From contig CAZWSI010000002.1 in the NCBI GenBank assembly GCA_964636405.1, forward strand, positions 67,451 to 131,450: a stretch of DNA of 64,000 nt. Direction: 5' to 3'. A program made the position numbers and the translations under genes. Origin of the DNA: CAZKGE01 sp964636405. GTDB lineage: Bacteria; Bacillota; Clostridia; Christensenellales; CAG-138. Positions within the stretch are counted from its first letter, which is position 1, and every line of letters begins with the position of its first letter. Under the pieces are notes generated by a model. It ran no database searches. It was not told the DNA's origin and saw nothing but the letters and a program-made list of their open reading frames with translations. This document shows positions 58,265 to 64,000 of this stretch, in pieces.

Positions 58265-59167
58265 TTACAGGAACCGCTCCAGCCGGAAGCGCAGCGCCTC
58301 GATGGGACGCAAAAGTGAAAAGCTGCGGTAAAACAGATCGACCGCCTCAAAGCCGCCCGCACGGTTGACCGTGTGCAGGCCGATAAAGCCCTTGCGCGCG
58401 CCCGTTTCGATGGATTCCGGCGAGAAAACGCCCGCCGGCTCCTCAACATAGCGGCCGCCTTCCTCGGAAACAGCCATGTATTCGATGCGACCGCCGTAAA
58501 CGGCGCGGTTGTCCTGCGAGGGGCGCATGCGCACGCCGTTTTCCGTAAAAAAGCCGCCCGCGCCACGGCCGCGCTTTTCCGTATAGACGCGGCGCACCGT
58601 GCGCTCGCCGAGAGCGAGAACGGACATATTCAGCTCGGCCGAAGAGAGCGTATGCACGCCCCGTTCGTCATCGGGCTCATAGAAATAAAGCGTCACGCGG
58701 CCGTTTTCGACCACGGGCGTGGTATCCACCATGGACACGCCGGAAAGCAGCGTGCGCTCATGCTTCCACTCACAGGGGAAATGCACCGCCCGGTACAGCT
58801 CGACCGAACGGCTGCCCAGCGTTTCGGGAACCATGTAATACTGGCCGCCGTAGCGGAACACCGCCGGATAGGAGGTGTGGCAGGGGAGCTGCAAAATGGG
58901 GCGCAGCAGCGGGTTTTCCTCGCCGGTAAGCTTGCAGCAGCCGATCACGCCCCGGCGCGTATAGCGGCGCACCATCTCGCAAAAGAGCCACGTTTCCCCG
59001 CCGCGCTCCACCAAAAACGGATCGGCGCACCAATAGCCGGCGGGCGCGCGCAGCTTTTCATAGCGCCGGATCGTCCCGTCGCGCGGCATAGGCTCGTCGG
59101 CCTCGGCCCGCCGGTAAGCCACCATCCAATATTCTTCCCAAAAGATCTTTCGTTTCAAGCGCTTCAT
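58265..59167 (-). CDS. Five-bladed beta-propeller protein (GIPC-transferase N-domain/GH43-like)
   Basis: 300 residues. YWCADPFLVERGGETWLFCEM, GVIGCCKL, HTSYPAVFRYGGQYYMVPET and VVENGRVTLYFYE repeat the blade pattern of glycan-processing beta-propellers (glucosamine inositolphosphorylceramide transferase 1 N-domain, related to GH43/GH32). Asp in the ADPF motif and Glu in PET match the catalytic positions of that clan. These domains stand next to sugar formyl- or glycosyltransferases. The start has no ribosome binding site, and the -10 box lies only 8 bases before the ATG; a GTG two codons upstream would be inside the transcription start. Confidence 0.72.
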   Translation of the reverse strand: MKRLKRKIFWEEYWMVAYRRAEADEPMPRDGTIRRYEKLRAPAGYWCADPFLVERGGETWLFCEMVRRYTRRGVIGCCKLTGEENPLLRPILQLPCHTSYPAVFRYGGQYYMVPETLGSRSVELYRAVHFPCEWKHERTLLSGVSMVDTTPVVENGRVTLYFYEPDDERGVHTLSSAELNMSVLALGERTVRRVYTEKRGRGAGGFFTENGVRMRPSQDNRAVYGGRIEYMAVSEEGGRYVEEPAGVFSPESIETGARKGFIGLHTVNRAGGFEAVDLFYRSFSLLRPIEALRFRLERFL

Positions 59168-59175
59168 CGACACTG

Positions 59176-59204
59176 ATTATAGAGCATTATTTCCCGCCGC
59201 GCAA
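59176..59204 (-). promoter_or_regulatory. Promoter of the beta-propeller gene, predicting a leaderless mRNA
   Basis: Minus strand TTGCGC (59199-59204), 17-base spacer, perfect TATAAT (59176-59181). The start codon at 59165-59167 lies 8 bases downstream of the -10, so transcription would start at or next to the ATG. Confidence 0.6.
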
Positions 59205-59357
59205 GGGCTCCGCGCGATATATGGCGATTGCTTGCCCAAGGCCGCCGCCCGGCTTGCTTGTGCGGCGGGCGCCATCCCATAGCGCCCATAGCGGCGCTGT
59301 TGCGGGGAGGGGGAAGCGCGCAAGGAGCGCAAAGCGCGATGCCCGCCGCTTTATTGA

Positions 59358-59386
59358 TTGACGTATTGCCCGTTTCGCCGTAAAAT
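59358..59386 (+). promoter_or_regulatory. Promoter of the DUF2232-gdpP-rplI-dnaB operon, predicting a leaderless mRNA
   Basis: TTGACG (59358-59363), 17-base spacer, TAAAAT (59381-59386). The ATG at 59393 follows after six bases and no Shine-Dalgarno exists, so the message probably begins at the start codon. The 150 bases between this and the divergent promoter contain no recognisable gene. Confidence 0.6.
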
Positions 59387-59392
59387 GGTCGT

Positions 59393-60373
59393 ATGGAGCA
59401 GAATAGCAATTTATCGCAATCCGGTCGGGGCCGGAGCCTTCTTCTTGTATCCGCCGCGGCGGCGCTCGCGACGGCGGTTTTCCCCTTTGCCCTGCTGATC
59501 GTGCCCGCGCTCTGGGCATACGCCATGTTCCGCACCCGGCCCGGCTGGCTGGGCGTTTTCGGCGCGCTGCTGCTGGGAGCGGAGCTTTTTCTTATGCCGC
59601 TTCCCGCTGCGCTCGCGCTAACGGCGCTGGCCGTGTGCGGCGCGCTTGGCCTGTATATTCTGCAAAAAAAACGCCTGCGCTGCCTGTACGCCGCGGCGGC
59701 TGTCGCGGCCGTATCGGTCGCGTGCCTGTACTGCGCGGTCTGCCTGCCGGGCATTCTCTCCGGGGCGGGGCCCTTTGCGAGCGTGCAGGCCCTGACAGAC
59801 GCGGCTTTGACCGAATATCGTCTGCTGGCGGCCGACGCTATCGCGCAGCTTCCGGCCGACGCGGCCGCGCTCTTTGAATCGTCGCTGGGCGCGGTGTCGC
59901 AGTCCGTGCCCCTGCTCGTCGTGCCCGTGCTCTGCGTCTTCGGCGCGGCGCTGGGCCTTGCAAACCTCCTGTTCTTCCGCCTCTTTGTCCGCAAAAGGGC
60001 GCTGGGGCTCGCGTCCATGGCCGCCTTCCGCTTCTGGTCCCTGCCGCGCGCCTGGACGCCCGGCCTGCTGCTGCTTCTGATTGGCTCCCTCGCGCTGGAG
60101 TGGATCGGATTGGATTACGCGGAGGGCGTGACGGCGGCGGTCAACGTGGTGGTGGGCGCGCCGCTCATCGTGCAGGGGCTTTCCGTAGTGGATTATTTTA
60201 TCGTGCGCAAGGGCAAGGCCGTTACGGGCCGCCGGACGCTTGTTTATATTCTGTTGGGCGTGTTCCTCCCGCTTGCGCAATCGCTTTTGATGATGTTCGG
60301 GTGCGTCGAGCAGCTATTCCGCTTCCGCGAGCGCGACGGCGGCGCCTCCCTCAATACGCCCCAAAATCCATGA
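59393..60373 (+). CDS. DUF2232 (YybS-like) membrane protein
   Basis: 326 residues with about eight membrane helices (for example LLLVSAAAALATAVFPFALL, LLVVPVLCVFGAALGLANLL, LVYILLGVFLPLAQSLLMMF). The topology and the position right before gdpP-rplI-dnaB correspond to YybS of Bacillus, family DUF2232, of unknown function. A role in the membrane organisation of the GdpP system is only a guess. Confidence 0.8.
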   Translation: MEQNSNLSQSGRGRSLLLVSAAAALATAVFPFALLIVPALWAYAMFRTRPGWLGVFGALLLGAELFLMPLPAALALTALAVCGALGLYILQKKRLRCLYAAAAVAAVSVACLYCAVCLPGILSGAGPFASVQALTDAALTEYRLLAADAIAQLPADAAALFESSLGAVSQSVPLLVVPVLCVFGAALGLANLLFFRLFVRKRALGLASMAAFRFWSLPRAWTPGLLLLLIGSLALEWIGLDYAEGVTAAVNVVVGAPLIVQGLSVVDYFIVRKGKAVTGRRTLVYILLGVFLPLAQSLLMMFGCVEQLFRFRERDGGASLNTPQNP

Positions 60374-60398
60374 TGGCCGCGCGCCGGAGAGTTTGCCT

Positions 60399-62360
60399 AT
60401 GAGTAAAAAGCCGCAAAATATCCTCTGGATCGTGCTGGCGCTGACCGCCCTTCTTTGCGCGGGGCTGTACGCGGCGAGCTATTTTTCCACATACCGCCTG
60501 TATATCGCCTGCGGCGCGTTCGCGCTCTGTCTGGTCGTGCTGGGCGTGCTCTACGGCGTGCTGCGCAGCCGCGACACAAAGCTGCGCGCCCACATGGACA
60601 GCCTGTTTGACGAAAATGCCGCCGCCGGGGCCCAGATTATCAACGAGGTGAACGTTCCCTGCGCGCTGCTTGCGCAGGATGGAAGCATTGTTTGGCGCAA
60701 CGAGCTTTTCGGCAAGCTTTCCGCACACAAGAATATCCGCCAGCTCATGCCGCTGTATAATCCCGCCGCGCCGCTTGCGGCCTCGGCCTTCGAGTGGGCG
60801 GGCGGCTCCTATCAGGTCATGAGCATGCCCATTGCCCGCAAGAGCGCGGAGCGGCAGCTCGTTTTCCAGTATTGGATCGACCGCACCGAGGCCGCGCACT
60901 ACAAGCGCCTCCACGAGGAGCAAATGCCCTATGTGGCGCTGATCTATGTAGACAACTATGAGGAGCTTACGGGCGATACCCAGTTTCACCGCACAAGCGT
61001 GCTGGCCGAGGTGGAACGGCTTGTGTCGGAATTTTCGCGCGAGCTGGGCGGGCTGTATCGCCGCTATGAAAACGGTCGCTTCCTCGTCATCTTTGAGGCG
61101 CTGCGGCTCGCGGAGCTGGAGGAAAAGCGCTTCCCGCTGCTGGACGAGGCGCATAAAATCGACACCGGCACGGGCGTAACCGTTACGCTCTCCATCTCGG
61201 TGGGCGTGGCCGACCGCCTGGCCCCTTCCGACGAAGCCGCGCGCGCCGCCATGGAGCTTGCTTTGGGCCGCGGGGGCGATCAGGCCGTGGTCAAGCAGGG
61301 CACGAACTATCGCTTCTTCGGCGGCAGGATGCAGCTTGATTCCATGCAGTCGCGCGTCAAGGCCCGGCTCTTTGCCAAGGCGCTGCGCCAGCTCTTTGAA
61401 AACGCCGGGGACGTGTTCATTATGGGCCATAAAAACGCGGATATGGATTGCCTCGGCGCGGCGCTGGGCGTAGCCACCTGCGCCAAGCACATCGGCTCGC
61501 GCGCCTTTATCGTGCTCGACGCGGCCAACGCCTCCATCGACCGCGTGGTGGAGCACATTCGCGCCACCCCCGCCTACGCGGGCATTCTCATTCCGCCGGA
61601 GCAGGCCGAGAAGATGATGCGGCCCACCTCGGTGCTGGTCATTGTGGATACCCAGCGGCCCGTCACAACCATCGCGCCGGAGCTCATCGGCATGTCGAGC
61701 CGCATCGTGCTCATCGACCACCACCGCCGCAGCTCGGACTATATCGACAACGCCACGCTGCATTATCTCGAAAGCCGCGCTTCGTCCGCAAGCGAGCTGA
61801 TCACCGAGGTGCTGCATTATTTTGACGACGCGCTGCGGCCGCCCGCCTTTGTGTGCGGGGCGCTGCTGGCGGGCATTACCGTGGACACAAAGCACTTCGC
61901 CTTTAACGTCGGCTCGCGCACCTTCGAGGCGGCGGGCTATCTGCGCAAAAACGGCGCGGACATGTCCATGGTCAAGCAGTTCTTTCAGGACGATCTGGAA
62001 AGCTATGTGGACTGTGCGGATACCGTTAAATCGGCGGAGCTGCTCGGCCCGGGCATCGCGCTGGCCGTCTGCCGGGAGGGCACGCACAACGCCAAGCTGA
62101 TCGCAGCCAAGGCGGCCGATGAATTGGTCGGCATCCGCGGCATCGAGGCGGCTTTCGTCCTCGGCGGCGAGGAGGGGGTCGTGAATTTGTCGGGCCGGTC
62201 GCTGGGCCGCATCAACGCGCAGCTCGTGTGCGAAAAGCTCGGCGGCGGCGGGCATTTGACCATGGCCGGCGCCCAGCTTTGGGACATGAAGCTCACCGAG
62301 GCCCGCGCGGCCGTGAAGGAAAGCATTATGCAATACTTGGAGGAGGCGAATCTCACATGA
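60399..62360 (+). CDS. gdpP: Cyclic-di-AMP phosphodiesterase GdpP
   Basis: 653 residues. Two N-terminal helices (about 10-56), a PAS-like domain (about 80-160), a degenerate GGDEF domain (about 165-300, GRGGDQAVV in place of GGDEF), then the DHH phosphodiesterase domain with MGHKNADMDCLGAA, VDTQRP and VLIDHHRRSS, and a DHHA1 domain with GGGGHLTMAGAQL. It degrades c-di-AMP to pApA and so controls osmotic and wall homeostasis. The ATG at 60399 follows GGAGAG; a TTG two codons earlier is less likely. It overlaps rplI by 4 bases. Confidence 0.95.
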   Translation: MSKKPQNILWIVLALTALLCAGLYAASYFSTYRLYIACGAFALCLVVLGVLYGVLRSRDTKLRAHMDSLFDENAAAGAQIINEVNVPCALLAQDGSIVWRNELFGKLSAHKNIRQLMPLYNPAAPLAASAFEWAGGSYQVMSMPIARKSAERQLVFQYWIDRTEAAHYKRLHEEQMPYVALIYVDNYEELTGDTQFHRTSVLAEVERLVSEFSRELGGLYRRYENGRFLVIFEALRLAELEEKRFPLLDEAHKIDTGTGVTVTLSISVGVADRLAPSDEAARAAMELALGRGGDQAVVKQGTNYRFFGGRMQLDSMQSRVKARLFAKALRQLFENAGDVFIMGHKNADMDCLGAALGVATCAKHIGSRAFIVLDAANASIDRVVEHIRATPAYAGILIPPEQAEKMMRPTSVLVIVDTQRPVTTIAPELIGMSSRIVLIDHHRRSSDYIDNATLHYLESRASSASELITEVLHYFDDALRPPAFVCGALLAGITVDTKHFAFNVGSRTFEAAGYLRKNGADMSMVKQFFQDDLESYVDCADTVKSAELLGPGIALAVCREGTHNAKLIAAKAADELVGIRGIEAAFVLGGEEGVVNLSGRSLGRINAQLVCEKLGGGGHLTMAGAQLWDMKLTEARAAVKESIMQYLEEANLT

Positions 62361-62800
62361 AGCTGTTACTGGAACAGGACGTAAAGGGCACCGGCAAGAA
62401 GGGTGAAATCGTGGACGTGTCCGATGGCTACGCCCGCAATTATCTTCTGCCGCGCAAGCTGGCCACACCCGCCGACGCATCGGCCGTGAACGCGGCCAAT
62501 ATTCAAAAGAGCGCGGCCGCGCACCGAAAATTCACCGCAGGCGTGGAGGCGCGGGAAGCCGCTAAAAAGCTCGAGGGCGCGGTGGTGACCGTCGCCGCGC
62601 GCGTGGGAGAAAACGGGCGGCTCTTCGGGGCGGTCACGGGCAAGGAAATCGCGCAGGCGCTCAAGGAGCAGAAGGGCTTCGACGTGGATAAAAAGAAAAT
62701 TGCGCTCAGCGACCCTATCCGCGCGACGGGCGAATATACCGTCAAAATCAGTCTGTTTGAAAACACCTTCGCGCAGGTAAAGGTGATTGTGAAGGAGTAG
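62357..62800 (+). CDS. rplI: 50S ribosomal protein L9
   Basis: 147 residues, normal length. The N-terminal domain MKLLLEQDVKGTGKKGEIV with GYARNYLLPRKLA is diagnostic; a connecting helix and the C-terminal domain with ARVGENGRLFGAVTGKEIA follow. It binds 23S rRNA. GGAGG stands within the end of gdpP and the ATG overlaps the gdpP stop. Confidence 0.97.
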   Translation: MKLLLEQDVKGTGKKGEIVDVSDGYARNYLLPRKLATPADASAVNAANIQKSAAAHRKFTAGVEAREAAKKLEGAVVTVAARVGENGRLFGAVTGKEIAQALKEQKGFDVDKKKIALSDPIRATGEYTVKISLFENTFAQVKVIVKE

Positions 62801-62802
62801 CA

Positions 62803-64000
62803 TGGAACAATCTCCCGAAGCAATCCGCCTGCCGCCGCACGCAGCCGACGCGGAACGCTCGGTGCTCGGCAGCATGCTTATCGACAGGGACGCGCTTGAG
62901 CTCGCCCTTGAGCAGCTGCACGCGGAGGATTTTTATCTGCCCGCGCACGAGCAGCTTTTTTCCGCTATGCGCGAAATCCACGCCGGCGGGAGCGCGGTGG
63001 ATTTGGTGACCCTCGCAAACGAGCTCGAGCGCCACGGCATGCTTGCCCGTGCGGGCGGGCTCCCCTATATTACGGAGCTCATGGCCTTTGTGCCCACGGC
63101 CGCCAATGTGCAAAACTACATCGGCATCGTGGAGGAAAAGAGCGTGCAGCGCCAGCTCATTCGCGCGGGCACGCAGATTGCACGCGACGGCATGGACGAC
63201 GAAAAGGCGCTCGAGCAATCGCTCAACGACGCGGAAAAGCGTATATACGATATCTCCATGCGCAAAACCGAGGATTCGCTCACGCCCATTTCGGAGATCG
63301 TGCCCGCGGCCTTCAACTATATCGGCGAGCTGGCCAGCCGCAAGGGCCAGCTTACGGGCATTTCAACGGGCTTTGCGGACCTCAACCGCATAACCAGCGG
63401 CCTTCAAAACAGCGACCTCATCATTGTAGCCGCCCGCCCCGCCATGGGCAAAACGAGCTTTGCGCTCAACATGGCCCAGTACGCCGCCATCCACAATAAC
63501 CGCTCCGTGCTCATGTTCAGCCTGGAAATGTCCGCCGAACAGCTCGTCATGCGCATGCTCTGCACGGAGGCCATGGTGGATTCCCAGAAAATTAAGGAAG
63601 GCGCGATGGACAACGAGGACATGAACCACCTCATGGCCAAGCTCGCGCCCGTGAGCGCGTGCAAATTCTATATCGACGATACCGGCAACGTCACCGTGCC
63701 CGATATCCGCAGCAAGTGCCGCCGTCTCAAGGCGCGCTCCGGGCTCGACCTCGTTGTGATCGATTATTTACAGCTTTTGCAGGGCAGCGGCGGCAGAAAG
63801 AACGACAACCGCCAGCAGGAGATCTCCGATATGTCAAGGCAGCTCAAGCTCCTTGCCCGCGAGCTCGACATTCCCATCATCATCTGCGCGCAGCTCAACC
63901 GAGGCCCGGATCAGCGCGCCGATCATATGCCCATGATTTCCGATCTGCGCGAGAGCGGCTCCATCGAGCAGGACGCGGATATGGTCATTCTGCTCTACCG
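62803..64000 (+). CDS. dnaB: Replicative DNA helicase DnaB (3' part beyond window)
   Basis: First 399 codons. The N-terminal domain begins RLPPHAADAERSVLGSMLID, and the RecA-like ATPase domain has Walker A ARPAMGKTSFALNMAQ, LMFSLEMSAEQLVMRM, Walker B LVVIDYLQLL and the arginine-finger region DLRESGSIEQDADMV close to the window edge. It unwinds DNA at the replication fork as a hexamer. AAGGAG lies 7 bases before the ATG; two bases separate it from rplI. Confidence 0.97.

Noticed and set aside
60351..62480. 709-codon minus-strand open frame opposite gdpP
   Set aside because: Antisense shadow of a gene with intact DHH/DHHA1 motifs.

Overview
The window looks like a chromosomal segment of a GC-rich member of the Clostridia (Firmicutes/Bacillota). 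The signs are a gdpP-rplI-dnaB block at the right end, a mraZ-rsmH-ftsL-PBP-murE-mraY-murD-ftsW division cluster, a MurE with the meso-diaminopimelate motif DNPR, a perfect CIRCE operator in front of an hsp20 gene, AGGAGG-type ribosome binding sites nearly everywhere, and sigma-A promoters of the TTGACA-17-TATAAT kind. No tRNA, rRNA, CRISPR array, insertion sequence or prophage gene was seen. All assignments come from reading the sequence; no database search was run.

1-4,221 (minus strand): an operon for a formyltransferase/hydrolase (Fhc) complex, in order fhcD (ftr), fhcB, fhcA, fhcC, followed by a RimK-like ATP-grasp ligase cut by the window edge. These genes belong to tetrahydromethanopterin/methanofuran-type C1 metabolism of methanogens and methylotrophic proteobacteria and are unexpected in a Clostridia-like genome. 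FhcB is strongly shortened.

4,222-17,333 (plus strand): a divergent operon of twelve closely packed genes. It encodes a class I aldolase, a SorC-type regulator, a zinc alcohol dehydrogenase, an NAD-kinase-like protein, an ABC sugar importer without its own ATPase, a TIM-barrel isomerase/epimerase, an ADP-ribosylglycohydrolase, an M20 peptidase and a GlpA/GlpB-like flavin dehydrogenase pair (GlpB fused to a DUF1667 domain). Back-to-back near-consensus promoters with an inverted repeat between them suggest that the C1 operon and this catabolic operon share a regulator.

17,334-24,422 (plus): histidine degradation: hutH, an L-asparaginase, a long-form urocanase, glutamate formimidoyltransferase and hutI. 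It is preceded by a promoter and a structured leader that ends in a terminator-like hairpin.

24,435-39,658 (minus): the division and wall operon mraZ, rsmH, ftsL, ftsI/spoVD, murE, mraY, murD, ftsW, murA, ftsQ, followed by a threonine aldolase, a phosphodiester glycosidase and a small membrane protein. murF, murG, murC and murB are not in the cluster. FtsQ carries a long acidic N-terminal region and a Gly/Thr-rich repeat tail.

39,659-48,091 (plus): a topoisomerase IV-like pair, a CAT/E2-fold acyltransferase that has lost its catalytic histidine, an acyl-CoA synthetase, a small Smr protein and a CIRCE-controlled small heat shock protein.

48,092-59,204 (mostly minus): dispersed palindromic repeats, a CBS-domain hemolysin-like protein, an RND exporter with a large coiled-coil insertion, ftsZ and ftsA as their own operon, and a glycosyltransferase with a beta-propeller partner. 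59,205-64,000 (plus): DUF2232 protein, gdpP, rplI and the start of dnaB. The divergent genes at 59,167 and 59,393 both appear to be leaderless.
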